Source: Caprella mutica (lineage: Eukaryota; Arthropoda; Malacostraca; Amphipoda; Caprellidae). From it: DNA of 64,000 bases. Below, piece by piece: positions 47,340 through 58,981 of this stretch (position 1 is its first letter; the number at the start of each line of letters is the position of its first letter). The stretch covers positions 124,001 to 188,000 of the forward strand of contig CANNZV010000844.1 in assembly GCA_947561585.1 (NCBI GenBank), given 5' to 3'. The position numbers and the translations under genes are program-made. The notes beneath the pieces are model-generated. The model was not told the origin of the DNA and did not search any database. It worked only from the letters and a program-made list of their open reading frames with translations.

Positions 47340-47900
47340 GTCTTTATAGGATCCAAATGTCATTTCACTGACGTGAAAATGAAAAAAAATGAGAAGTTTA
47401 AAAAGTAGCTATGCAGCAAAAGACTAAACACCATTTTCCGAGTAGGGTGAAGAAGGTATATTGCGGCACACTAACTAACTTCGGTCTCAAAAACACTGAA
47501 ACGCCAAAAAAATCATAGCTTTCGAGTTTATAAAAATGATAAATTTATATTATAATCAAAGGTATTGCAGTGCATTTGAATTACGAAATTTTAATCTAAA
47601 TAATTGATTATTTTAACTAAATTAAAATTGTTTTTAACTAAAATCTAATTTATTTTTTACTGTAATATGGGGTTTCAGGTTTGACGCCTGCGCTGGAATC
47701 TATTCAACTCAAGTTTCAAGTCACCTGCATCGTTAGCAAAATTAACATAAGGGACTCAAAAGAAATAGTAAGAAAAGAATGAAAAACTATATTAACAAAG
47801 CCATCTACCAATATTAGGTGACAGAGCTGATGAATTAAGGAAAGCTACTCCATAAATTTACCTACCTAGGTGCGGTAAGGTAGGTACTACCTTGGGTGTA
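47340..47900. repeat. Family A-related sequence with an embedded transposon end
   Basis: TTTCACTGACGTGAAAATG (47371 on) and GGACTCAAAAGAAATAGTAA to GAAAGCTACTCCATAAAT (47753-47859) follow family A. Between them, TAGGGTGAAGAAGGTATATT with GCGGCACACTAACTAAC (47452-47488) equals the terminus of the foldback-like element at 48013. Confidence 0.55.
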
Positions 47901-48012
47901 GGTATGAGGAGTGCAATGTATATAAAAAGTTAAAATAATATTATTAGTTCACAGATCAAATGGCAAAAAATCATAGCTATAAGAAAATGTAGATGGCTAG
48001 ACCTAGGTAGCC

Positions 48013-48790
48013 TATTAGGGTCAAGCAGGTAAATTGCAGCACACTTACTAACTGCGGCCTCTAACAACAGAAACATCATAGCCTCAAAACACTTGTTAAA
48101 AAAAAATTAATAGGCTATAGCATGCACGGGGTACGGTCAAGAGCCCCCCCCCCCCCCAGTCATGAGCCCCCCCAGTCACGAGCCCCCCCCCCCCCGGTCA
48201 TGAGCCCCCCCCGGTCATGAGCCCCCCCCGGTCATGAGCCCCCCTAGGTCATAAGCCCCCCCCCCGGTCACGAGTCCCCCCCCGGTCACGAGCCCCCCGG
48301 TCACGAGCCCCCCCTCCCTGGTTTTTTTAATCCTTATTTACCTAGTTAAACAAATGAAGAACTACTTAGATAGAAATAACTGAGAGTTGCTAATGTAGTT
48401 TGTTGTATCCGCTAGTTTGTTGTATTGCACACTTCATGATTGTTTAATGACCTGGCAGGGGGTTCGGGGGGCGGCACGCCCCCCGATATACATATATTTT
48501 ATGTCTAATCAGTAATGAACTACAAAAGTATCAATAAGGATTAAATAGTATAGGTAAATAAGGATTAAATAGTATAGGTAAATAAGGATTTAAAAACAGG
48601 GGGCTCGTGACCGGGGGGGCTTATGACTTAGGGGGGCTCATGACCGGGGGGGCTCTTGACCGGGGGGGGGGGGCTTATTTTGGTAGGTATGCAACATTTT
48701 AATGTAAGTTCTGTTCAGAATGTTTTAAGAGACTCTCTTGAGAGGGCCGCAATTAAAAATTAAAGGGCCGCAATTTACCTGCGTGACCCT
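48013..48790. mobile_element. Foldback-like element with poly-C/poly-G sub-repeat arms
   Basis: Outer inverted ends: TAGGGTCAAGCAGGTAAATT at 48015 against, inverted, TAGGGTCACGCAGGTAAATT at the right. TA at both sides may be the target duplication. The left inner arm (about 48130-48310) holds about nine units of GGTCATGAGCCCCCCC; the right arm (48598-48672) has about four units in inverse orientation. The symmetry continues as TTTAATCCTTATTTACCTA against TAGGTAAATAAGGATTTAA. A 24-bp direct repeat (AAGGATTAAATAGTATAGGT and four more bases) fills 48537-48590. No coding is seen. A GC stem sits inside at 48464-48486. Confidence 0.65.
48464..48486. other. Strong GC hairpin inside the foldback-like element
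   Basis: CGGGGGGCG-GCA-CGCCCCCCG is a perfect stem of nine pairs with a three-base loop. Confidence 0.85.
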
Positions 48791-48800
48791 ATGTAGATTT

Positions 48801-49742
48801 ATTAAATTAGGCTAACTATAGGCAATACCTCACCTGAACCAAATTCTCTACAATATTCATATTACAATTTAATAACCAATTAGTTCCATTTAATAGATAA
48901 ATAATCCTTAAAAGCGATCACGCTTTGCCAAATCACTAAATCACAGTCACTGAATATGATAGGTAGCAAGGTAAATATTTAAGAGATGAAGCAATAACGT
49001 CTGCATCAGATGGCGGCCAGTTGAGAACTGTTTTTTTTTTATTATAGAGATATACGGTATACCCTGAATTATTTAGTGTTAATAGAATATTGATTTTGGC
49101 CTAATTATATGGGATTGTTTCATTCATATATTGTATACTATATTATAAATTAATCTATAAGTAAATTCTGTTCTGTTTCCATATTCAAGACAGTTTTTAC
49201 ATATGTTTAGTCTATAAAAATTTAATCTCCGTTTTCTACTGTAGATGAATGTTCATTTTCTTTAATTATAAAGAAGATTGAATATTAACTGTGGTATATT
49301 TTTAATATTTTAGTATACAATAATACATTATATAGATGCAATTCTAAATATGAGTAATAAACAAACACTGAATTAGCTATGATAATAATTATAATGGAAA
49401 TTAAAAAACTTTCTTATTGTATATAATCAAATGTTATGCTCTTTTTTCATTCCCTAAATTTGTTACATTTTAAATTGTTATAGTGTTTTCATTTTAAATA
49501 CGCTGCAGTAAACTGGCAACTATTTACAAATAGTTACTTATATAATGGGATAGAAGTATGTTTAAATTAGACTTCAATTCACCTTCCTCTATGAGTCTAT
49601 GACTCTATAGTATAGTAAACAGTCGGTAAAAAGTGGTGAAGTCATACAAATATTTACTTTGAAGGTAAATACAGACCTCTACCTCTGAAGATTGTCATTA
49701 CTGCGTAATATCTATCACCAAAACTATAACTTCTTGATTTGG
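48801..49742. other. No gene; short family A fragment near 49005
   Basis: AATAACGTCTGCATCAGATG (48993-49012), with a T-run and ATTATAGAGATA after it, recalls family A and its flank. The rest is AT-rich. Confidence 0.5.
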
Positions 49743-50108
49743 ACACGCTACGATAAATTGGAGCGATTTATCGTAATGAAGAGATTGTTGCAATTTAACA
49801 TTACGTGTAAACAGGAGATCGTAGCGATTAATTGGAGTTGAAATTGGATTGTGTGATTGGTGTCAGGAGGCTCAAATTTATACGAATCGTAACAACAAGA
49901 AATCGTTACAATCTAACTCAATATATAATGCTAAACACATTCCAAATGCAGACCACCATAATGTTTCTTCCATGATGGTTAGTGAAAACTTAAAATATTC
50001 GGGGTAAAAATCGTTTCGTGTAAACACTGTCTCAATCATCCGATAAATTGTAACGATCTCTGTGTTCAATAAATCGCTACAATTTATCGTAGCGTGTAAA
50101 CGGGGCTT
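49743..50108. mobile_element. Palindromic MITE, ACACGCTACGATAAATTG family
   Basis: ACACGCTACGATAAATTG at the left is mirrored by CAATTTATCGTAGCGTGTAA near the right end (50089-50108). Further GATAAATTG/GATCG and CGTGTAAAC blocks repeat inside both arms. The right terminus continues to AAACGGGGC, which the left lacks, so the left end is truncated by about 10 bp. Length is about 366 bp. An open frame inside (49878-50069) is not recognisable. Confidence 0.75.
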
Positions 50109-53100
50109 AAGTTAGAATTTTCGGTACTGAAAAATAGTCGAATTATTACATATGATAATCAATAATTTAAAATATCAACATTTGGTGATTATATGATAGA
50201 TATTTTCTCTTTCCAATTAATTATCTATCATTTAAGATATAAAAACGTACTAGTATAGTTTAACATTTTGGATAGAATGGATGATATCTGAATTTCCTGA
50301 AATTCTCTGAATTACAATTTACAGAGCTCCATTCAATAGCAATCAAGTAACAAATAGTATCAAGATAAAAAGGATTATCCCGAAAGTTTTAAAGACTAGG
50401 GCTTCGTTATTAAGTCTACTTTATAGAACATTTCACGTCGATAGATATGCCAAAAGAGATTGTCCCCGTGCCGCCCGGTACTTTCTTTTTCGGTTCATTT
50501 GGCCGCCAATTGCCGAACTATTTAATGATAAAATGTATGACCCAAAGGACAAAGATGTCTCAAACAACTATTGTGGGAACCCGAGTATAGGAATGTTCAA
50601 TTAGTAGTCAAGAATATTGTATAAAATCTCTACAAGATCTCCTGATAAATTGCCCTTCGTTCAAAATATTTCACGCCTTTCACCGAACTTCAACTCGATA
50701 TCCAAGTTTTTTATATGAAGACTTACTTTCAAAGAATATGCCAGAGAAATTGAATCGCTCGATCTACTGAAATTCCTATTCAGCTCTCAGTACCTATATA
50801 TTTCTCAGTACTCTATTAAAGAATTAAAAGCTAAAAACTGCTGCAGAAGAAACTATTCCTAGTGCATGTATTTCCTGGACAAACAAATAGAAATGCTTCG
50901 AAGCTCCGTCACAGCTATCGCATTTCGATTCGGATCAATTTTGAGCAGAGCATTGTAACTCTAAACCGGGGAACAGAAAAGAATACCTTCTACAGAACAA
51001 GCAAAAATATTCGTGAAAATGGTCCACAACGAATACTGATATAAAGACGTAGGGAACACAGGAGTCAAATAAGAATGAGAAAAATATGGAAAGTCCATTG
51101 GATTTTTGGAGATTTTACTTAAATAGATTTGAATTAAATTCTTATAAATGATCTACAGTATATTCGCTATGAATACTTTTAAATTTGACCAGAATGTTTA
51201 TATATAGTTTTTAATGAGTAAGTGACTATTTTCTTATAATAATTTACGATGGTTTCTCATTAATTTGTTATTATGTTGGTGTCACTGACAGGGTTCGAAT
51301 TTTATGAATATTTCGAAGAGGTTTTCAGCCATCGATCAATGACAGAATTCAGAACCGGGAAAATAATTTTGGCATAGAGATGTAATTTCATGCAAGCCGA
51401 ATTAGAAAACTGGTAAATAAATAAATAATTATAAATTATAATATGCTATTTAAATTGAAAATTAATGGAAAAATGGGCAAAAAATATTTTTTAAAGCAAA
51501 GTATGGGATTATTGAAAAAAATTCTTCAGTATAATATAATATTTAGTATTAACACACTTGGGATTTTTCACTTCTTTTTAATTTGGCGATCAAAAATCAC
51601 GTTTTATAACGCGCATTTATTAAATCCGAAATATTTAATCGGATGAAAAAAGATTAAAAATCTCTGCTAGTACTTACAAAATTTTGAATATTTTTACAAC
51701 TACCTTTTCATAAACTCTGATTATAGTCAAGAATCACAAACCTTTGGTCCAAAAGCAAAAGCACACGGATCCGATAAGTCCATTGGATCGAAAGTAGCAA
51801 ATCAGCAGTTTGTCAGATCGTCAGATACACGGATCTGGATCATTTTTAACGATCACTTGCTCTGCCACGTTCATTCGTCACATTTCGAGAGGAAAAATGA
51901 ACTACAGCTTCTTATGATCGACTTAAATGAATGGCGCGGGGGAAAGTCGAAACTGTCGAGACTTTCCGACTCCGAATTGTTTATTATTTGTGATGGAGTT
52001 TCCGGGACGAGGAGGAACAACTTTTTCCACTAAAACAGTTCTATGGAAGCTAAATGAATTTATAGTGGTCATTAGGTTGTTTTTGAGAGCATCTATTAGT
52101 TTTTTTTTTCTGGATGAAAGGTTCTTCTTACGTCTCTGCATGTAGATTATTATTTTCTTACAGGCTAACTCTGGTTGGAAGAGTGTCCTAAGCCCGACAC
52201 ACGGTGATGGATTAGACGAGCTATAAGTCATGTAGTATGTCTCCGTCCACCAGAGGATATCTGGCTGACATCGAACTAACTTTCTGGATTCAGACAGCAC
52301 TGACTAGAGTACTACATTCGCACTGATGGATGCATGGGGATTTATTATTCCTGGAATATTAATTCCTTCTTGCCTGGGATTGTGCATTCCACAGTTACAA
52401 CCCATCTTACTTTTTAGCTACGCAACACAGTTTTACCCTTTAATGACGGGATAAAACTTTAGGTCTCCGATTTTGATGAAACCTCTTGTGAGTTATCTTT
52501 TAGATGTTAAAAGTGTAAAAAATAGTACGTACGTTCATTTATAGCTTAGTTGCTGAATAAACAGTTGTGATTCATATGATCACGCAAATTTCAAATTGCA
52601 ATAATAAAAATATTTGTAATTGTAAAAACTAATCCTTCATTTTCTACATTCTTTAATTCGTATTGAATAATCCATGTAAATGTCAGGTCGATGCATTTAT
52701 AAACTACCTATTTAAATGGTATTACCTTCTTACCGAAAAAGTTTTGCAAGGATGCCAAAAATTATAGGTCATCAAATTAATGCTGCCAAATCCTATAACC
52801 TGAAGAAAATTACTGACTGATTGCATAAACATATAGTGGGGGTTATACTCAACATGTCCATCACAAGTTTGGTACAGAAATATTGTTCAATTAAAAATGA
52901 CCGAGTTTTATAATAAAAAAATTTGCGAGATCATATGAACACGCATGCCATTAAAGCGTTAACTTGACTCTATGATTATTATTTGTGTTGCTCTTATTTT
53001 CTCGGGAGCACCTTTTTGTTACTATTCTTAAATGTTTAACTAGTCATCCTAATGAAATAAATAATTTTAATACCAGATAATCAATTCACTTTAAGTATTT

Positions 53101-53431
53101 TAAGTTGATTAAGGATTCAGAAAGCTATTTGCAGAAGCCTATAGCTAATTATTTGTTGTATTTATTTATTTATTTACTTATGATTGTAAGTATTCCGATC
53201 TCGAACATAAATCTAATTAATAAACTTTTAAAGCAATAGGTTTATCAATCTTAGAACTTCAAGCATTGGCTAAAAATATTAAAAGGAAGATAATTAATAA
53301 TGACTACATTAGAATACTATTTCAATTAACAAATAGTTTTACATGTTTCTTAGGTAATTATATATTCATATTTTCTGGTTCTAGAGGATTACCATACAAA
53401 TGAAACGATGAAAAGATTTTGAGATTATATA
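50109..53431. other. No gene established
   Basis: On the plus strand TTATTATTTTCTTACAG at 52147-52163 is a good 3' splice site. An open stretch of 20 codons to a TAA at 52224 follows, so a short terminal exon is conceivable. The minus strand is open for 125 codons over the same place (51923-52300). Neither product is recognised. Confidence 0.4.
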
Positions 53432-53610
53432 TAGGGTTGTGAAAATATGCTTTTAAAATCATAGATCTTACGAATATCATAGACAAAACGAAATGAAATG
53501 GTATCGAATACTATATACCGCTGGTTTAGAACGACTAAATAGTTTTTAATTCAGTCCGTCTATAATATTTTCAGGATCTATGATTTTAAACGCATATTGT
53601 CACAACCCTA
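53432..53610. mobile_element. hAT-like MITE, copy 3
   Basis: TAGGGTTGTGAAAATATGC and, inverted, TAGGGTTGTGACAATATGCG. The 8-bp flanks are ATTATATA and GTTATATA (7 of 8). The interior is inverted relative to copies 1 and 2, which is easy for a near-palindrome. Confidence 0.8.
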
Positions 53611-53736
53611 GTTATATATCATAGATTTTATAGAGATCTAAAGGATGGATATCTTTCATTACATAATGAAAGTATAGTCTGCTATTTGCAAAAAAATGAA
53701 ACAATAAATAAATATGTTTTAATTGATTTACATATA

Positions 53737-53949
53737 TAGGGAAAATTACGAATTATCGGTCAGTTTCACATCTTCGGTCATGAAATAAAAAACAATATTA
53801 TAATTGTTATTTATTTTTTCATTTTTATTGGTATCCATGATACCTGAAGGTATCATGGATACCAATAAAAATTAAATAACAATTATAATATCTTTATTTA
53901 TTTTATGACCAAAGATGTGAAACTGACCGATAATTCGTAATTTTCCCTA
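53737..53949. mobile_element. Palindromic MITE, full-length copy (TAGGGAAAATTACGAATT family)
   Basis: GGGAAAATTACGAATTATCG at the left and its mirror at the right, each next to TA. Symmetry holds over the whole 213 bp, including TCAGTTTCACATCTTCGGTC. The TA flanks suggest a Tc1/mariner- or pogo-type mechanism. The extra palindrome sits at the centre. Confidence 0.85.
53827..53866. repeat. Central palindrome module, copy 2
   Basis: ATTGGTATCCATGATACCTG followed by its mirror, 40 bp in all, with a single broken pair at the centre (CTGAAGG for CTGCAGG). It is absent from the related hairpin at 5643-5717. Confidence 0.85.
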
Positions 53950-54515
53950 ATTGAAAAAGAATTGCACTATATGTACAGTTTATTTTTTTCTACAGTAGAG
54001 GTTATTATTTTGAGAAAAGAAGCGAAATAATTTACTTAGGTTTTTTTAGGTCCCAGTATTTCTCAGAATGGGAATCTATAGATGACTTCAGAGACTAACT
54101 AATATATTCTTTATGTACTTTCAAATTGCCTCCTTAAAAGCCAAAGGGAAAATATAACCTCATAATACAAACTTTATGTATTAAGGAACGCGTATAATGG
54201 TTCTAGAGGAACTGGAACTGAGTTCTTAAATATTTTTTTTCCCTCCCGCTACATTTTGATGGCCGTCGGAAAATCTTTGGGTCGGAAAGTAGAAAATTGA
54301 ATCCTGAAGAAGAGGGAAGAAGAAGAAGAAGAAGAAGAAGAAGATCTTCTAACGACGGCAACGTGACTGTGTACTATACATCACTAGTGACTTTGAATAT
54401 TAGCAACGCATTTACCTGAAGTCCCTTGTACTTCACTAGGGATAGATTGGTTTAGGGAATGAAAGGAAAAGATCGTCTAGGATCTTTTATTGAAATAAAA
54501 TTGTAATATTTCAAC
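53950..54515. other. No gene; GAA microsatellite
   Basis: An AAG/GAA run of about ten units lies at 54310-54343. The remainder shows no supportable feature. Confidence 0.6.
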
Positions 54516-55331
54516 TGCTTCATTGTGAAGTTTAAAATCCCTTCATTACTTCACCGTAAAATTTAAAATCCCCCCATTTTCCTAACCGTGAAGTATAAAA
54601 TCCCTTCATTTTCCATGAAGTTTGAAATCCATTAAGTTTAAAATCCCTACATATTTTTAACGTGAAGTTTAAAATCCCCTCTTTTTCCTCGCCGTGAAGA
54701 TTAAAATCTCTTCATTTTCCTCGCCGTGAAGATTAAAATCTCTTCATTTTTCTCACCGTGAAGTTTAAAATCCCTTCATTTTCCTCACCGTGAAGTTTAA
54801 AATCCCTTCATTTTCCTCACCGTGAAGTTTAAAATCCCGCTATTTCCCTCACAGTGAAGTTAAAAATCTCTTCATATTGCTCACCGTGAAGTTTAAAATC
54901 CCTTCATTTTCTTCACTGTGAAGTTTAAAATCCCGCTATTTCCCTCACAGTGAAGTTTAAAATCTCTTCATATTGCTCACCGTGAAGTTTAAAATCCCTT
55001 CATTTTCTTCACCGTGAAGTTTAAAATCCCATCATTTTCCTCACCGTGAAGTTTAAAATCCCGCTATTTCCCTCACAGTGAAGTTTAAAATCTCTTCATA
55101 TTGCTCACCGTGAAGTTTAAAATCCCTTCATTTTCTTCACTGTGAAGTTTAAAATCCCGCTATTTCCCTCACCGTGAAGTTTAAAATTCCTTCATTAATT
55201 CCTTATCATGAAGTTTAAAATCCCTTCATTTTCCTCACCGTGAAGTTTAAAATCCCTTCATTTTCCTCACCGTGAAGTTTAAAATCCCTTCATTTTCCTC
55301 ACCGTGAAGTTTAAAATCCCTTCATTTTCCT
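54516..55331. repeat. 32-bp minisatellite, about 25 copies, with 96-bp higher-order repeat
   Basis: Units start CTCACCGTGAAGTTTAAAAT and are mostly 32 bp, with some indels in the first 200 bp. Three subtypes (CGCTATTTCC, CTTCATATTG and CTTCATTTTC) follow each other as a 96-bp block three times, at about 54838, 54934 and 55062. Confidence 0.95.
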
Positions 55332-55963
55332 CCACACGAATACCCGTTCAGTTCGACTACCGATATAGTTATTATTAGTATTCAAGGGGCAAATTGTGTT
55401 GCCATAGATAAGGCAGTTGGCTGGCACATGTCCAAATAAGGAGAAATGCCCTGGCTGAGGAACGCCACCAGAGACTAAAGCTAATTGCGAGGATCTGCCA
55501 AACTTTTTCCCACTCAAAAGACAAAAAGTGTTAAGTAATAATTTAATAGGAGAAAAGACTGGTTAAACCAGTAGTCACAGTTTAGAATTACGGTATAGAT
55601 ATCCACTGTGAGAAAGATAAATGTCTAATCTTTAGATATAAAGTCAATGGGAATTAACTGTTCAAAAGTTTAATGATTAGGGTTCACCGGAATCTGTGAC
55701 TTATATATAATTTGAAATTTGAAATTTTATAGGATATTTTTATTGAAAAAAAATGTATAGAAATTTTTTATAGAATTATTTCATAGAAACTTTTTTATAA
55801 TTTTTTTTTTATAAAATTATTATATAAATTAATAGGAAGGATTGATGTTATGCTACTCAGAGAGAAATATATGGCGGTACCCTAGAAGATTTTGTAGGCA
55901 CCTCATTTATTCTTCTATGACCATTCATAATTTTTTAGTGTGGGTATAAAAAAACAGGTTAAC
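55332..55963. other. No gene recognised
   Basis: A 68-codon minus frame (55311-55517) is unrecognised. CAGAGAGAAATATATGGCGG at 55858 resembles the end of the small hairpin element at 59999. An A/T-only stretch lies at 55735-55830. Confidence 0.5.
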
Positions 55964-57565
55964 TGACAATTGGGCCCCGACAATTGGGTCCAACGACAAT
56001 TAAATCAAAGACAATTGGGCCCCTACAATAATTTTTGGGTCCAACGACAATTGAACCAATGACAATTGGACCTGCCAAAACTTGAACCCAAGACAATTGG
56101 ACCCAAGAATGTTGGGCCTCATGATAATTGGGCCCCAATACAATTGAGCCCAGAAAAATTTGAGGCAGCAGCCACAATAAAGAAAGGTTACTTTGTTATT
56201 TATAGGGTTGCACCAATATTATCTTTGAAATATGTTTCTCTAAAGAATATTCTCCATATTTATTCTTTTATATTACTAATATGTTTTATATTCTCTAAGA
56301 ATATGCTCTATATTCTTTGCATTCTAAATTCATAGAAGTGCTGTAATTCGATAGATAAACATGATAATTAGGGGATATTATCAAGCCCCTTAAATCATAT
56401 TTGGATGCTAATCTCATGTTTCGGTGTAATGGAAATCTTTGAAGAGTTTAAATAAGTCGTAATAACTTTAATCATGTCAAATGGATCCAATGTGTAGTGT
56501 ACATCGTCTGACAAACTTCAAAATTTAAACTTTTCAATTTTACAGATTATTCGTTACATTGGACTAAGAAAAATTTAACAGTTGTTGGGATAAAAAAAGA
56601 TTTTATGAGAATACATTATGTAATATTAATTTATAAAACTTTTCAATATTAAACACTGAATTGGTTCAAGGTTAATTCACATTAACTTTAATTCGGTTTT
56701 CATGTTCCAATAACTTCGGCATGTTTTGTTGGGCAACAGTCTTCTAAAATGCCTACATTCATAATTTTTATTGTTACTTCTTCTAAAATACCAACATTCA
56801 TATTTTCTATTGGCTAAATCCTAACTCATTCAATATACAGGAGTTCACTATAGAGGAGTTCTACTGTATTTAGGAAATGTTTTGATTACATTGCCTATCT
56901 CTAAACAGAAAAAAATAAGTTTTCATACTCGATGTTCAACAAGTGTACGAAATACTAATATGACGCTAAAGAAAAAGATTGAAAACTCTATGTTGATTCC
57001 CAATTTGAATTTTATAAACAAACAATGCATGTTCGGTTTGCGTTTAAGGTGTAAATGATTTACTGAAGTATATAAACATTTCTAAAATAAGTTTCTCCTA
57101 TCTTATACCTTAATACGAATATTTAGTATTAGATTGTTTATACCTACCTTGCTGCCATTTAAAACAAACGGTGTACTTTTTTAATTTGAACTGAAAATTA
57201 GAAAGTCGAAAGTTAAACTGCTGTTGTAGAGTTTTGATTATTGATTATAAAAATCTTCAAAAAAAATATGGGGCCTTATTGTCTTGAGATCAATTGTCTT
57301 GGGGTTCAATTGCCCATAGCTCAGTTTTCCTGGGACCCAATTTTCCTGGTTTCTATTGTCTTGGTCTCAATTGTCCTGGACCCAATTGCCATGGGTCCAA
57401 TTGTCATTGGTCCAATTGTCTTGAGCCCAATTATCGGCGGGCCCGTTTTTCTTGGGCCCAATTGTCGGGACCCAATTGTCTTGGTTTCAATTGTCCTGGT
57501 CCCAATTGTCCTGGGGCCCAATTGTCTTGAGCCCAATTGTCGGGGCCCAATTAATTGTCGGCCCA
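55964..57565. mobile_element. Foldback-like element with GACAATTGGGCCC sub-repeat arms
   Basis: The left arm (55964-56160) holds about a dozen imperfect units of GACAATTGGGCCCAA. The right arm (57270-57565) holds about eighteen units of the inverse form TTGGGCCCAATTGTC. Units are 15-17 bp and carry two short palindromes, CAATTG and GGGCCC. The 1.1-kb core is AT-rich without recognisable coding. Inverted arms of tandem sub-repeats around a core match the foldback architecture described in Drosophila FB elements. Open frames in the arms on both strands (Gly/Pro/Asn/Ile-rich) are by-products of the repeats. No clear target duplication was seen. Confidence 0.7.
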
Positions 57566-58981
57566 CTTTAAAAACACCACCAAAATTAATACTCAAATTA
57601 ATATAAGTATTATTGTACACTATTTGAAGGAATAAACTTATTCCTTTTGTTACATTTTCCAATCACTCCATTGTAAAAATGTATTTTAAAAGTCTTCATT
57701 CCACTATAATATAACGGCAGTAAATACCACAATCTACCTCACCAAAACCAATAAAAGTTGTTGCCGGTAACTCCATAGCCAATAGTCGATACTACTCGCC
57801 AGCATCGATATTAAACCACCTTCTTGTACCTTAAATGAAAAGAATTAGAGAAGTTATTTAAAGCACTAAACTCAAACCGATTGAAATCCTTATTACGAAC
57901 TTTCAAAGCCAATTGATTATTTATTTCCGATACTTTGTGACGATTATCGGGAGCTTTGATATCGAGAATTTAGGATACAGTTGAATGATATGTGAGAGCT
58001 TTTATAAGTGCAGTCTATTATTTATTAAGTGATGCATCATCGAAAGAATGAATATCGTCAATAGAATAATGCACTCAGAGAAAAACTTTATTTTTTAATT
58101 CAGTTTAAACGATTTGTACGTAAAATATAAGTGACAACATTTTGTGATCTCATCTTAAATTAGTTTGCCATAATAATATCACATGCATTTAATCATAAAC
58201 TATTTTATATTAATAATTGAAGTAATTCAATCGACCCTATTAAAACAGAAATATGATTTTTGTACATTGAAATGCAAGAATTTCATATTATAAATAGATC
58301 ATTTAAAGTGTTTATATAACAGTATTCGAAATCTAATGATATGTTTATGATATAACATAATATAATTAATTATTTGTCAATACATGCAAAATATAATTAT
58401 GAATATTATTAAAGATCATAATAATAATAAAACACATAAATATATAAAATGAAGGTAAATTCCTAGATAACAACAAATTGCACTAATCTAGGAATGTGGG
58501 TACATGATCCCATTCCTATATAAGTATTTACCAAAATGAACTATCAATACTAACAATAAAGAGACGAGTTACCAATTAAATTCAGGAAGGTTTACCACCA
58601 ATTTTCGAAATAAGGAAATATAATCCACTATAAATCAGAGTAACAAGTGTTAGTTCATTTTCCTGGGCAGTTTGTTCCATTATGCATGAATTTGGCCACA
58701 CTCTAGCCTTTGTGATGCAAATCAGAACTGCTAGATGTTTCTATGGGTTATTTACTTGATATATATTGCTGTGAAGTCCTTTTCTTACTCTGATGTAGTT
58801 AGTGACTTGTATGGTTGTCCTTGCTTCTTCTCTGAGAGATTATGGTGGGGCTTTGGAAGATTAAGAGGGGAACTTACTTAAACATTTATAAAATTCGTTC
58901 ATGAAATATAATCACATTGTCTAATTTAAATAGTTATAGCTTATTTTAATCGTGTTTTTAACTCATTAAACTTTGAAGTAA
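57566..58981. other. No gene recognised
   Basis: AT-rich. GCACTCAGAGAAAAAC at 58073 resembles the end of the GAGTCA element (CACTGAGAAAAAC) and may be a solo terminus. CTGAGAGATTATGGTGGGGC at 58831 resembles the hairpin end at 59999. Confidence 0.5.

Noticed and set aside
51923..52300. 125-codon minus-strand open frame
   Set aside because: No recognisable domain, basic low-complexity middle, and a good plus-strand splice acceptor falls inside it; not supportable as a gene.
57241..57662. Open frames of 78-121 codons in the foldback-like arm
   Set aside because: They are translations of GGGCCCAATTGTC units, open on both strands.
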